Assembly: GCA_028284385.1 (NCBI GenBank)
Contig: JANQRT010000049.1
Location: 1-51,563 of the forward strand
Direction of reading: 5' to 3'
Length of the DNA: 51,563 nucleotides
From: Opitutaceae bacterium
GTDB taxonomy: Bacteria > Verrucomicrobiota > Verrucomicrobiia > Opitutales > Opitutaceae
The position numbers and the translations under genes are program-made. Below, one piece after another: positions 1-9,223 of the stretch. Below the pieces are notes generated by a model that searched no databases, was not told the DNA's origin, and was given only the letters and a program-made list of their open reading frames with translations. Within the stretch, counting starts at the first letter, position 1, and each line of letters starts with the position of its first letter.

Positions 1-2067
1 CACATCTGGATGCGAAAGTTGGACGAATATGGCAGCTTCTCCTCCAGGCCCAACCAGATAGTCGAAGAAGAGCGATTCTAGATCGGGAATATCCGGAACC
101 TCCTTTCTCCAAAGTTCGACGAAGCCCGCTCCAGTCACCTTTCGCCCGCTTTGCGGCACCAGCTTGCAAGCCACTTGCGCCAGATTACTGCGTCGCGAAG
201 CTACGGATACGCTAATGTTTCGCAGAATGTCTTGCTCGCCCGATTCCTCGATCGCTCGTCTGGCTGCCGCCTGTACAATGAAAGCCACCTCACGCGTTCG
301 ATCTACGGGAGTGCCAGTCGGCATTTCGATTTCCCCTTGAATATAGTCGTTTTCGATGGTCGGGTTGAAAGTCACGTTTACGCGTCCGCTCATCGTATAG
401 CCAACAATGACCAGTAGTGAAGCGGCGAATACGGCAATCGTGATGTATCGAAAGCGGATGACTGTGGCCAGGATAGGTTTATAAAAGTTCTCCATGGCTG
501 TATCGAGTTTTAGTCGAAGCCTGGTTTGACTCCGGTCGAAACGCGAGAAGATCGATTCCTTGTGCGGATTCTTGCGAGAGAATGCCAAGTGCGATGGCAG
601 TATCAGAAGCACTTCGACGAGTGAAACTGTGAATACGGCTATGATAACCGCTGGAAGCACATGCAGGAAACGCCCGCTTTCCCCAGGCACGAAGAACAAA
701 GGCAGGAAGGCTATGACGTTCGTGCTCACCGCGAAGACCACAGGCACGGTCATCTCCTTTACTCCCGCTACGGCCGCGTCCATCCGAGACATTCCTTGAG
801 AGATCTTATGAAAAATATCTTCTCCGACCACTACGGCGTCATCCACGACAATGCCTAGCGTTACGATGAAACCGAATACGGAAACCATGTTCACGCTTGC
901 GTCCATTAAGGGCAATAGGATGAGCGATCCGAGTATCGAGACGGGAATGCCGATCGCCGTCCAAAAGGCTACTCGCAATTCAAGCAGGAGCCCTAGCGAC
1001 AAGAGCACAAGCAGCAAACCAATGGTGCCGTTGAAGCGAAGCAGATTGATTCGTTCTAGGTAGTCTTCGGTCCGATCGTAGCGAATTTCAACGAAAGCGG
1101 TTTCAGGAAGGGTTGGCTTGACTTGCTCGATATAACGCTTGACCGCCGCTGCCACTTTTATCGGCGGTTGGCTTTCCGATGCGTAGACCGAAAGGGAGAC
1201 TGCGGGAAGTCCGTTGTAGTAGGATTCGCGTTGCGTTTCCTCGAAGCCGTCCTCGATCGAGGCGATATCTCCTAACTTGATTTCCGCTCCGGTGTTACTG
1301 CTTTTGATCGGAATCTCGCTGAATTCGCTGCCATAGTAGCGCCGTTCAGTCGTCTTCAAAAGAATATCTCCACTAGACGTTTTCATAGTCCCGGCAGGCA
1401 CATCCAGGGCGAAGCGATCGATGGCTTCGGCGATTTCGCCAAGAGTCAGATCAAGCGAACGCAATTGGGCCTGAGGGACTTCGATGAGAATTTCCGGACG
1501 ACGTAGTCCTCGAAATGTTACCAGAGCGATTTCCGGTTGGGCTAGCAAGCCGTCTTCAACTTGGCGAGCGAACTGCATCAGGGTGCGTTGATCCATATCG
1601 CCTCCAACCGACAGGAAGGCCACGCCTCTCCGTCTACTAGTCCCCAGTGACACGCGCGGCGGTTCGATTTCATCGGGAAAAAGACTGATGCGAGCTACCG
1701 CTGCTGTCACTTCCTGCAAGGCTCGATTGCGATCGAAGCCTGGCATGATTTCTACCGATACCGACGCGTTTCCCTCGGAAGCCTCGGAGAGGATGCGATG
1801 CGTCAACTCTAGCCCCCGCAACTCTGACTCGATAGGGAGAATAATGGATTGCTCCACTTCTTCCGGACTGGCTCCGCGATACTGCATTTCGACTTCAACA
1901 GTGTCGATTTCGTACGTTGGATAAATTTCCTGTCTTATATTTCTGGCTACAACGATACCCACTACAACCACTGCCAGCATTAGCAAATTAGCTGCGACGT
2001 GATTCCTAGCAAACCAGGCGATAATCCCAGTTGCATTGGAAGTATCATTAAAGGGATTACGATCCAT
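1..2067 (-). CDS. RND-family efflux pump permease (AcrB/HAE1-like), C-terminus cut by window edge
   Basis: Inner-membrane proton-driven pump of a tripartite efflux system. The first 689 residues are in the window; a full family member is about 1,000-1,050 residues. The N-terminus (start MDRNPFNDTSNATG) leads into a first transmembrane helix at about residues 19-40, followed by periplasmic porter sequence and then a helix bundle at about 350-490. The TM4 motif GIVVDDAVVVGEN carries the adjacent acidic pair (Asp409, Asp410) that relays protons in RND pumps. Start: the ATG at 2067 overlaps the end of the adaptor gene by 11 bp, so translation is probably coupled. No stop codon occurs between 2067 and 1. 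Substrate specificity cannot be read from the sequence. Confidence 0.95.
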   Translation of the reverse strand, partial: MDRNPFNDTSNATGIIAWFARNHVAANLLMLAVVVVGIVVARNIRQEIYPTYEIDTVEVEMQYRGASPEEVEQSIILPIESELRGLELTHRILSEASEGNASVSVEIMPGFDRNRALQEVTAAVARISLFPDEIEPPRVSLGTSRRRGVAFLSVGGDMDQRTLMQFARQVEDGLLAQPEIALVTFRGLRRPEILIEVPQAQLRSLDLTLGEIAEAIDRFALDVPAGTMKTSSGDILLKTTERRYYGSEFSEIPIKSSNTGAEIKLGDIASIEDGFEETQRESYYNGLPAVSLSVYASESQPPIKVAAAVKRYIEQVKPTLPETAFVEIRYDRTEDYLERINLLRFNGTIGLLLVLLSLGLLLELRVAFWTAIGIPVSILGSLILLPLMDASVNMVSVFGFIVTLGIVVDDAVVVGEDIFHKISQGMSRMDAAVAGVKEMTVPVVFAVSTNVIAFLPLFFVPGESGRFLHVLPAVIIAVFTVSLVEVLLILPSHLAFSRKNPHKESIFSRFDRSQTRLRLKLDTAMENFYKPILATVIRFRYITIAVFAASLLVIVGYTMSGRVNVTFNPTIENDYIQGEIEMPTGTPVDRTREVAFIVQAAARRAIEESGEQDILRNISVSVASRRSNLAQVACKLVPQSGRKVTGAGFVELWRKEVPDIPDLESLFFDYLVGPGGEAAIFVQLSHPDV

Positions 2068-3277
2068 CTTCCTCCTCCTGGGATGCGAGAGCGAATTCGG
2101 GATAGGCGGTCGAGCGCTGAGGCTCCACTTCCATTCCAGGCAGGGCTACTCGCAAGTCGCTCACGACGAGTTCGTCCCCAATGGAAAGGTTATTGGAGAC
2201 GAGAAGCGTGTCCTTTTCGGTCCAAAGAATCTTCGCCGGCAGTATCTTCAGCAGATTATTGGAGCCGACCACCCACATCTGGTCTCCTTCACGGAGCGCT
2301 TCTCTCGGAATGGTCAATGCGTTTTCCAGTTTTCCGGCATCGATTTTCACTTCCACGTAGCTGCCCAAAAGTAGGGGAAAGGCGTTCTCCTTTTCCAGGC
2401 CAAGCGGATCTGAAACCGATATCACCAATCGAGCCATTCTGCCGAGCGGGTCTAAGTCGCTTAACAAGCGAATGACCTTTCCATTCCAGACTATTGGCTC
2501 ACTGTCGCCTGTATCCAGAATTACACGAGCCTTTGCCCCAGGCTTGCCGGCTTGCGGAAAGCTAATCCATTTCAGTTCCGAAAAGGGAACCGTTACCTGT
2601 ATCCAGAATTCATCGGTTCCGACTAGCTCGCAAATCGTTGAGCTGGGACTGAGCAGCTGGCCTATTTCCACCGACTCCTCGATGACCATGGCGTTGAATG
2701 GGGCTTGGATGACGGTTCGTGAAAGCTGGAGCTTGGCGATTTCAATGTCGTTAGTAGCCTTCTGCATCATGGCCTCCGCCCGTCTCAAGTGAGGTTCGCG
2801 TAGGACTAGAGAGCGATTGACCTCTTCCATATTCAAGTCTGACTGGAGCTGGTCCCATTCGCGTCGAGCGATCACTTGCCGACCGCTTTCCACTTCTCGC
2901 TCGAAGCGGGCTTGCTCGAGATCCGACTGAACTTCGGATAGGGCTAGTTGGTAGTCTTTGGGGTCGATGCGAATCAATTCTTCGCCCTCTTTAACGTGTC
3001 CGCCGATGGCGATAGCTTGGTTCTGCTGTATCACTTGACCTGATACCTGCGGTTTGATTTCGACCTTCCTTGCCGGAATGACGCTTCCAAAGGCGCTGAC
3101 CGAGACCGATCGAGTATGGGGTGACAAGGGAATGGTCTGCACTATTTTGGCCGAACGGGATTCCTCTTCAGGCAACGTTTCCGGACCGGTCCACAAAAGC
3201 AGCAAGCTCGTCCCTCCTCCAAAAACGAGGATCAGCAAGATAAGCAGGATGGTGCCAATGGTGGACTTTCTATTCAT
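2057..3277 (-). CDS. HlyD/AcrA-type membrane-fusion adaptor of the RND efflux system
   Basis: Periplasmic adaptor that bridges the RND pump and the outer-membrane channel. I start it at the ATG at 3277 (MNRKSTIGTILLILLIL), giving about 406 residues. The reading frame runs on upstream to 3328, but that would add 17 residues ahead of the membrane anchor and overlap the channel gene by 59 bp; the chosen start overlaps it by only 8 bp. Visible parts are an N-terminal membrane anchor at about residues 8-30, a first lipoyl half (VKIKP/PQVSGQV type region), a long coiled-coil hairpin at about 95-175, a second lipoyl half, and a beta-barrel and membrane-proximal domain near the C-terminus. It is the middle gene of an overlapping three-gene operon. 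Confidence 0.95.
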   Translation of the reverse strand: MNRKSTIGTILLILLILVFGGGTSLLLLWTGPETLPEEESRSAKIVQTIPLSPHTRSVSVSAFGSVIPARKVEIKPQVSGQVIQQNQAIAIGGHVKEGEELIRIDPKDYQLALSEVQSDLEQARFEREVESGRQVIARREWDQLQSDLNMEEVNRSLVLREPHLRRAEAMMQKATNDIEIAKLQLSRTVIQAPFNAMVIEESVEIGQLLSPSSTICELVGTDEFWIQVTVPFSELKWISFPQAGKPGAKARVILDTGDSEPIVWNGKVIRLLSDLDPLGRMARLVISVSDPLGLEKENAFPLLLGSYVEVKIDAGKLENALTIPREALREGDQMWVVGSNNLLKILPAKILWTEKDTLLVSNNLSIGDELVVSDLRVALPGMEVEPQRSTAYPEFALASQEEEDGS

Positions 3278-4703
3278 AGGTTGATGAAAGGAAACGGGGC
3301 GGATCGGCAGGCAGGATGGGTCCTCCAAGAGCTCGATGCAAGCTGACGCGCGTACTCAGCACATTCCTTTGGGCGTCGACAATGTCTCGTTCCAGATTCT
3401 GAACGATAATCAAGGCTGTGAAAACCGGAAGGTAGTCGGTCAGGCCTTGGCTGAATCGATTGCGAGCCTCGGTCAGCAACCTTCTTGCGGTCTGCAACTG
3501 GCCGTCGACCAAGGTGAGTCGTTCCGCGAGTTTGCGTTCTCGAAGGAGTGTCGACTCTACTTCGGTAAGCGCTGCCAGAAACTGGTTCGAATAGTCTGCC
3601 AACGCCTCGTCAAGTTGAGCCTTTCGAAGGGAAACTTGGGCGCGACGACTTCCTGCCGCAAAAATCGGAGCAGCCAGGCTTGCGAATGCCGAAGTGATGC
3701 TGTCGCCAAAATCTGGATCGCCTTGCCAATCAATTCCTCCGCCAATGCGTAGGGTTGGGAATTGTTGAGCTACCGCTTCCGCAACTCGATGGTCCAAGGC
3801 CAGCAAACGCTGTTGAGCTGCCCGCAAATCCGGGCGTCGTTGAAGCAGAGCGGCTGGAATTCCGACTTCGGGAAGCGGTGGGAGCTGGCTAAAACTCGAA
3901 TCCAAAATCGAGCTACCGGTTCCTGGAGCTTTACCTAAAAGAGCTTCCAAGGTGTAGCGCAGTTCTCCGATTCGGGATTGGGTTTCGGGAACTCGAGCTT
4001 TGGTTTCGTCGAGTTGTTCTCGTTGTTGAAGCACGTCGACTATCGACGCTTGTCCTTGGCCAAATCGTCTCGTCATGAGCTCGAGCAAGGACTCATTGGT
4101 CTCGATTTGCTCGTTGAGCACTTCGAGTTGGCGCTGCTCGCCTTTTATTTCGAAGTACTGCTCGGCAACGGCGCTGGAAAAGAGCAGCCGAGCATCTAGC
4201 CAATCTTGAACCGTAGCCTCTTGCTCAAACAGTCGGGCTTTTCGAGCGGAAGACAAGCGGCCAAGCAGATCCACTTCCCAGCTCAGCAACCCGCCTGCAT
4301 TGGTGGTCTCTTCACGATCGCGTGTCGATGGGCTTATTGTTTGATCGTCCCATTCGGCCTCGTAGCGTCCGCTAGCGTCCAATGTTGGCAGCAGGCGAGC
4401 TCCCGCTTGACGAGCCAGAGCTTGGGCCTGCTCAATCCTAGCCGCAAAGCTCTGCAGACTGAAATTGGACTCCAAGCCTTCCTCGATCAGCTGGTTTAGC
4501 GTAGGATCTTCAAAGCTTTCCCACCACGGTTGATTGTTCCATGGCTCCGAAACAGGACGATCCATAGCGTATTCTTGGAATTGAGGCAGAATAGTAACGG
4601 CTGGAACGGCAGCCTCCTCTTGAACGCGATGCAAGGAGCATCCGCAGAGATGCATTACCATTATCACTGCTAGCCATCCAACTATCGCTGGTCCGATTTT
4701 CAT
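3270..4703 (-). CDS. NodT-family outer-membrane efflux lipoprotein (TolC-like)
   Basis: Outer-membrane channel of the efflux operon, about 477 residues from the ATG at 4703. That start puts a lipoprotein signal peptide at the very N-terminus (MKIGPAIVGWLAVIMVMHLCGC, lipobox cysteine at about residue 22), as in NodT/OprM proteins; the frame extends 10 codons further upstream but those residues precede the signal peptide. The rest shows the duplicated TolC layout: two long coiled-coil halves with typical motifs such as the NQPWWESF and LNQLIEEGL region near the start, LLGRLSSARKA, and the ALLQRRPDLRAAQQRLLALDHRV segment (residues near 300) that is diagnostic of OMF proteins. It is the first gene of the operon, followed by the adaptor and pump. 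Confidence 0.95.
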   Translation of the reverse strand: MKIGPAIVGWLAVIMVMHLCGCSLHRVQEEAAVPAVTILPQFQEYAMDRPVSEPWNNQPWWESFEDPTLNQLIEEGLESNFSLQSFAARIEQAQALARQAGARLLPTLDASGRYEAEWDDQTISPSTRDREETTNAGGLLSWEVDLLGRLSSARKARLFEQEATVQDWLDARLLFSSAVAEQYFEIKGEQRQLEVLNEQIETNESLLELMTRRFGQGQASIVDVLQQREQLDETKARVPETQSRIGELRYTLEALLGKAPGTGSSILDSSFSQLPPLPEVGIPAALLQRRPDLRAAQQRLLALDHRVAEAVAQQFPTLRIGGGIDWQGDPDFGDSITSAFASLAAPIFAAGSRRAQVSLRKAQLDEALADYSNQFLAALTEVESTLLRERKLAERLTLVDGQLQTARRLLTEARNRFSQGLTDYLPVFTALIIVQNLERDIVDAQRNVLSTRVSLHRALGGPILPADPPRFLSSTYE

Positions 4704-4930
4704 GTCCTCGCTCGGCAATCTGGCTGCTAGCATGCCAGGACATGACCGAAGATCAAGAACGACGAGGGATCTTAATAGAGCCTTAACGCTTCTCTACTCC
4801 GCTTCAAGCGGACTAAGCTTAACGGTTCGTGTTATCCTAAATGCCCCTTGGCGAATTGAAGTGGAATATCACAGAATCGATGTATCGAATCTTCTAGGAC
4901 GCTTTCGCTGCTGAAGCCTGGATTTTGATC

Positions 4931-5470
4931 TCAGGCGTTGTTCCAATCGAGGAAAACCGAATCGGCAACTACCGTAACCTTTAAGACCCTACGGTAGCTC
5001 ACTGTGACCGGAACTTCCACTTCGCCGATCGATCCATCGGGATAACGAACGGTTCGGTAGGGACTGGACTGTTCTTCAACCACGTCTTCGCTGACTTTAA
5101 CTTCCCGGATGACGATGCCATTCGCTCCCATTTTCGCTGCTCGTCGCTGCAGACTGTAAACGAGATTATAAGTGATGTTGTCAATGGCCTGGCGTTGGTT
5201 GTTGGAAGCCGTGTCGCTCAGTTCCATGGTGGCTATCTGCTCGAAAGCGGTGGGGATCTCCATGTCGGGAATCCAGTCGATCAACCCAGCAGGATTCTGA
5301 TAGATATCCACGGAGGAGGGATCTACTGGGTTCCGTAGCTGCCCCGTGACCTGGGTTGTTCCAGAGTCCGTTGTGGTGCAGCCCTGGACGAGAAAGTAGA
5401 TAACTAGAACGAAAACCCAGGTCGGCCATTTCGCGTTTTCGATTCTCGTTTGCCTACTCCTCATCTTCAT
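4931..5470 (-). CDS. Small lipoprotein of unknown function
   Basis: About 179 residues. Three in-frame ATGs lie close together (5476, 5470, 5464); I prefer 5470 because an AAGG lies 7 nt upstream of it, while it almost touches the first ATG. A hydrophobic stretch WVFVLVIYFLVQGC ends in a lipobox cysteine, so the protein is probably lipid-anchored. The mature part has a Thr-rich linker, a segment RRAAKMGANGIVIREVKV resembling the small heavy-metal-binding/YbjQ-like class of alpha/beta proteins, and a C-terminal strand-rich region with YRRVLKVTVVAD. I do not recognise a specific family. It stands alone, upstream of the efflux operon on the same strand with a gap of over 200 bp, so it may or may not share its transcript. 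Confidence 0.75.
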   Translation of the reverse strand: MKMRSRQTRIENAKWPTWVFVLVIYFLVQGCTTTDSGTTQVTGQLRNPVDPSSVDIYQNPAGLIDWIPDMEIPTAFEQIATMELSDTASNNQRQAIDNITYNLVYSLQRRAAKMGANGIVIREVKVSEDVVEEQSSPYRTVRYPDGSIGEVEVPVTVSYRRVLKVTVVADSVFLDWNNA

Positions 5471-5558
5471 ACCCATACCTTCGGAAAAAACAAACTACGT
5501 CAGCCCAGTCTTGAGGTCAAACGCGAACGTTCCTGCCAATACCGACTCTTGAAAACAA

Positions 5559-5588
5559 AAAGCCAGCTCCCTTCCCAGAGCTGGCTTT
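5559..5588 (-). terminator. Rho-independent terminator after the short-chain dehydrogenase
   Basis: Perfect 11-bp inverted repeat, AAAGCCAGCTC at 5559-5569 and GAGCTGGCTTT at 5578-5588, with an 8-nt loop. Read on the minus strand the stem is followed by TTTTTGTTTTC, a good uridine tract, 20 bp after the stop of the dehydrogenase at 5608. On the plus strand the tract is shorter (TTTGTTTT), so it could be weakly bidirectional. Confidence 0.85.
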
Positions 5589-5607
5589 GTTTTCCTCCTC
5601 CTTGTGG

Positions 5608-6420
5608 CTATAAATTGAACATGGCCTTGATGCCTTCGACATACTCTTCGTCCGTGACCTGCTTTCGGTTGGCCAGCATGGTTTTGGCATCCTCTCCTGC
5701 CAAGTAGCGGATCGTATCCGTACTATCGGTAGCTGCTTCGTAAATTACTTCAGCCACTAGCGAAGCCGGTGATGCGTTTTCCAAGATCTGGCCAAAACTC
5801 GACATCAGGTTCCCGGTTATTTTCTGATATTCGGCAATCGATTCATCGTTTCGGAAATCGAAGGACCTGCCTGCGAAATCGGTTTCGATGGCTCCGGGTT
5901 CGACAATCTTAATCTTGGCTCCGATTTGACTAAACTCGTAGCTCAAGGACTCGCTGATGCCTTCCACCGCGAATTTAGTTCCATGGTACAATGCTCCGAG
6001 AGGGAAGGTTACCTTGCCGCCGATAGATGAAATGTTGATCAGCACGCCATCCCGGTTCTGACGAAAATGGGGTAGGGCTTCTCTGGTTACATCGATCAGA
6101 CCGATCACATTAGTATCGAATTGCCGAACGATGTTTTCGCGAGGAAAGGTTTCCAACGGTCCATAAGCCCCGTAGCCGGCATTGTTTACCACGACATCAA
6201 TCTTACCGAACTTCTCGATTCCCGCTTGGAAGGCGGCCTTTATGGAATCTAGGTCTAGCACATCCAGCTTGGTAACGAGAATATTATCTTTTCCTGTCAG
6301 CTCCGTTTCCTTTTCGGGAGTTCTCATAGTAGCTACGACGTTCCATCCCTTGTCGCTGAAAAACGTGGCGGTCGCTTTGCCGATGCCCGTGCTCGATCCT
6401 GTTATCAGTACTGTTTTCAT
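5608..6420 (-). CDS. Short-chain dehydrogenase/reductase (classical SDR)
   Basis: NAD(P)-dependent oxidoreductase of the classical SDR type, 270 residues from the ATG at 6420, which has an AAGGA about 11 nt upstream. The frame is open to 6462 but those codons lie before the obvious MKTVLITG start. Visible signatures are the Rossmann glycine motif TGSSTGIG at residues 6-13, NNAGYGAYG at about 78-86, a catalytic Ser within NISSIGG at about 130-136, and the YxxxK catalytic pair in YHGTKFAVEG at about 144-153. The family reduces or oxidises carbonyls; the substrate is unknown. It is divergent from a TetR regulator, whose probable operators lie in the intervening 117 bp, so repression by that protein is likely. 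Confidence 0.93.
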   Translation of the reverse strand: MKTVLITGSSTGIGKATATFFSDKGWNVVATMRTPEKETELTGKDNILVTKLDVLDLDSIKAAFQAGIEKFGKIDVVVNNAGYGAYGPLETFPRENIVRQFDTNVIGLIDVTREALPHFRQNRDGVLINISSIGGKVTFPLGALYHGTKFAVEGISESLSYEFSQIGAKIKIVEPGAIETDFAGRSFDFRNDESIAEYQKITGNLMSSFGQILENASPASLVAEVIYEAATDSTDTIRYLAGEDAKTMLANRKQVTDEEYVEGIKAMFNL

Positions 6421-6462
6421 TTTCTTTTTTCCTTGTTTTCGATTGTTAAACTTGCTCCTCAA

Positions 6463-6536
6463 ATTTTACAAAATTACGTTTTATGTAAAATCGTAAGCTA
6501 ACTTGACAACTTTACATATTTCGTCAAGTGTAAAGT
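6463..6536. promoter_or_regulatory. Two related inverted repeats: probable TetR operators between SDR and TetR genes
   Basis: Site 1 is ATTTTACA (6463-6470), a 13-bp spacer, then TGTAAAAT (6484-6491). Site 2 is ACTTTACA (6509-6516), a 12-bp spacer, then TGTAAAGT (6529-6536). Both share the half-site (A/C)TTTACA and lie in the divergent promoter region. Site 2 sits directly against the TetR start codon at 6538 and next to a TTGACA hexamer at 6504-6509. The arrangement suggests control of both genes by the TetR protein; the assignment is inferred from position and symmetry. Confidence 0.65.
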
Positions 6537-6537
6537 A

Positions 6538-7080
6538 ATGGAAATTGATCGCAGATCGAAAATCCTGGAAATCGCCATGGATCTTTTCATCCATCATGGC
6601 TACAAAAAGGTGACCTTGGCCGATATCGCGTCCGAGGTCGGGGTCTCTCGTCCGACCTTGTATCAGGCTTTTCCCAACAAGGAGGAAATCTTCAAGGCGA
6701 TCATCGAAAAATTCCATAAAACCTCCATCGATAACATTGAAAAGCGTCGCAACGCCGATGCTTCGATCGGGGACCAGCTTCTCGATGCCATCGACATCTG
6801 GACGGTCCAGCCCTACAAGCTGATTCAAAGCTCTCCGAAAGCGGAGGAATTCCAAGATTCCACGCTGGGCTTTGCCAAGGCGACTGTCGACCAGGCCTAC
6901 GTCGCGTTCGAGGCTCTGGTCCGTGACATTCTCAACTCTGGCAAACCCTCTCCGGCCGTTAGCAACGCTGAACTAGCCCATTTTATAGCGGTTTCGCTTC
7001 GAGGCTACAAAGCTCAAGCGAAAAACATTCGCGAGCTCAAGGCCCTGGTACGCACTCTGGTAGCTTTGGTCATAGCCTGA
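6538..7080 (+). CDS. TetR/AcrR-family transcriptional regulator
   Basis: 180-residue repressor of the TetR family. The N-terminal DNA-binding domain spans residues 5-52, with the helix-turn-helix in TLADIASEVGVSRPTLYQAF (about 26-45) followed by the typical PNKEEIFKAII. The C-terminal two thirds are helical and form the ligand/dimer domain, resembling the TetR_C_7/AefR-like class. The ATG at 6538 lies only 2 bp after the right arm of an inverted repeat and lacks a clear ribosome-binding site. It is divergent from the SDR gene, a common pairing in which the regulator controls its neighbour and itself. The ligand is unknown. Confidence 0.93.
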   Translation: MEIDRRSKILEIAMDLFIHHGYKKVTLADIASEVGVSRPTLYQAFPNKEEIFKAIIEKFHKTSIDNIEKRRNADASIGDQLLDAIDIWTVQPYKLIQSSPKAEEFQDSTLGFAKATVDQAYVAFEALVRDILNSGKPSPAVSNAELAHFIAVSLRGYKAQAKNIRELKALVRTLVALVIA

Positions 7081-7318
7081 TATGCGATTCCTGACGGCAT
7101 CAGGGTCCTCGGAGGCTGATTCTTCAAGATGCTAACCTCTACCTGAATTCGTATTCATTTTCAGGATAGCATGTTTTTGATTTAAATCGAGAGCTGGGAT
7201 CGCTCATATTCATAAAGTCAAGTCAGGTCCTGGAAGAAGGAGGCTGACTGATGGATTCGTTTCTGGACATCAACCGATTTCTGACTGAAACTGAAGGAAA
7301 CTTCTAATCGGATTTCAT

Positions 7319-9184
7319 ATGAAACGGATGCTATCCCTCGCCTTTGTTTTTTCTATGGTTGGCTCCCTCTTTTCCTCCGAGCGACCCAACATTCTTTGGA
7401 TAACCAGCGAAGACAATAGCTACTATTATGTTGGCTGTTATGGGAACGATCAGGCCATGACGCCGAACATCGACCGTCTCGCTCGAGAAGGAAACCGGTT
7501 TCTGCACGCTTATTCCAATGCCCCGGTTTGCGCGGTTGCGCGCAGCACTTTGATAACAGGAGCCTACGCGGTCACCCAGGGCACGCAGCATATGCGAAGT
7601 CGGTATCCAATACCCAAACACATTCGAACGTATGTCGATTTTCTACGCGAAGCTGGCTACTATTGCTCTAACAACTGGAAGACCGACTACAATTTCGAAG
7701 GCGACGATAAAAGATTCTGGGACGATTGTTCGAGAACCGCCCACTATCGAAATCGGGCTGAAGGGCAGCCTTTCTTTAGCATCTTCAATTTCAACCGAAC
7801 CCACGAAAGTTCGGTTTTCCCAGCTAGAGTCGCCATGCATAGGGAGAACGGTCTCGCGCCATCTGAAAACAGGGTCGATCCGAATGAAATCGCCGTTCCG
7901 CCTCTGTATCCAGATAATGAAGCCACTCGGCAAGATCTTGCCAACTACTACGATTCTCTGACCAGCATGGATCAGCAGGTCGGTGCGGTGCTGGAAGAGC
8001 TTGAACGTGAGGGACTGGCCGACGATACAATCATCTTTTATTACAGTGACCATGGTGGCGTTTTGCCTCGCTCCAAGCGTTACGTTTACGATACGGGCAC
8101 TCACGTTCCCTTCATCGTATATTTTCCTGAAAAATGGCGGAGCCTTGCTCCTGGCGAACAGGGAGAGGCTATCGAGGAAGTGGTAAGTTTCGTCGATTTC
8201 GCGCCTACGTTACTGGCATTGGCAGGTATCCAGAAACCGGATTACATGCAGGGTCGCGTTTTGTTTGGATTCGAGCGTGAAGAAACTGAGGATCCCTACG
8301 TCTTCCTGTATGGAGATCGCTTTGACGAAACCTATAAACTGAATCGAGCCCTTACGGATGGCCGTTTTCGCTACATCCGTAACTTCATGCCTCTTCAGAC
8401 CGGGGCTCTGCAAAATGCCTACCCTTACAACATTGCCTCATGGCTTGCCTTTAAAGCTGCGGCGGAGTCGAATCAGCTAAACGATGCCCAAGCGCGACTC
8501 TGGAAAGTCACTCAGCCTATCGAAGAACTCTACGATACGGAAGCTGACCCTTGGGAGCTAAACAATTTGGCTGAAGAACCTCGCCATCAAAGTCGACTCC
8601 TGGAAATGAGAGCCGCTTTGAAACGCAAGATGATAGAAACGCATGATCTTGGACTCATTCCCGAACCCATGTGGAGTTCGCTCAGCCCCGGATCCCCGAT
8701 TTTCGAATACGCTCGTAGTTCGGACTACGATCACGAAGCGGTCGTGGAATTGGCCTTCCAGTCGGGTGAGACGAAAAAGGCTAGCCAAGGAGTCTTTGTC
8801 AGCGCGTTGGATGATCAAAGCCCAATTATTCGCTATTGGGGCCTCATGGGCCTGGCTAATTTGCAGGATCATGGAATCAGAGATCCGCTTAAAAACGTTT
8901 CACTTAGCCCTGATCCAGAGACTGCCAATCGCGTTCTGATTGGGTGGATACAAGCCAGAGCAGGCCAGGAAAAGGGAATCGCTACCGTTGCCAAAGAAGC
9001 GATGGCCAGCTCTGACGATCCTGTGTTGGCCTACGCCTTGAATATCCTTCGTTTGCTCGATGCTGTTGATAGCATCCCTATGGATTGGTATGAGGCTATT
9101 GCCGCGGGACCTGACGAGCTCGACAGCGCTAAGCGGCTGGCCAGAAAGGCAATCTCCGGCAATGATGTGGTCAGCTATCGCTAG
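7319..9184 (+). CDS. Family S1 sulfatase with a C-terminal HEAT-like extension
   Basis: Sulfate ester hydrolase, 621 residues, exported by a signal peptide (MKRMLSLAFVFSMVGSLFSS). The alkaline-phosphatase-like fold begins with RPNILWITSEDN, where the acidic pair near residues 31-32 binds calcium. The formylglycine site is Cys71 in CAVARSTLITG, with Val where the canonical motif has Pro. A metal-binding YYSDHGG lies near residue 244 and the ELYDTEADPWELNNLA signature near 400-420. After the usual sulfatase end at about residue 450 there are about 160 extra residues that look like helical HEAT-type repeats (SPIIRYWGLMGLANL, DPVLAYALNILRLL). The general type resembles heparan N-sulfatase-like planctomycete/verrucomicrobial enzymes. 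It is convergent with the neighbouring glycosidase gene. Confidence 0.93.
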   Translation: MKRMLSLAFVFSMVGSLFSSERPNILWITSEDNSYYYVGCYGNDQAMTPNIDRLAREGNRFLHAYSNAPVCAVARSTLITGAYAVTQGTQHMRSRYPIPKHIRTYVDFLREAGYYCSNNWKTDYNFEGDDKRFWDDCSRTAHYRNRAEGQPFFSIFNFNRTHESSVFPARVAMHRENGLAPSENRVDPNEIAVPPLYPDNEATRQDLANYYDSLTSMDQQVGAVLEELEREGLADDTIIFYYSDHGGVLPRSKRYVYDTGTHVPFIVYFPEKWRSLAPGEQGEAIEEVVSFVDFAPTLLALAGIQKPDYMQGRVLFGFEREETEDPYVFLYGDRFDETYKLNRALTDGRFRYIRNFMPLQTGALQNAYPYNIASWLAFKAAAESNQLNDAQARLWKVTQPIEELYDTEADPWELNNLAEEPRHQSRLLEMRAALKRKMIETHDLGLIPEPMWSSLSPGSPIFEYARSSDYDHEAVVELAFQSGETKKASQGVFVSALDDQSPIIRYWGLMGLANLQDHGIRDPLKNVSLSPDPETANRVLIGWIQARAGQEKGIATVAKEAMASSDDPVLAYALNILRLLDAVDSIPMDWYEAIAAGPDELDSAKRLARKAISGNDVVSYR

Positions 9185-9223
9185 AATTCCCGAAGCTTCG
9201 TGGCGCGCCAAGCGTACGAGATT

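Noticed and set aside
7331..8104. Long antisense open frames opposite the sulfatase and similar shadows opposite other large genes
   Set aside because: They lie entirely within well-supported genes on the other strand and show no recognisable domain.
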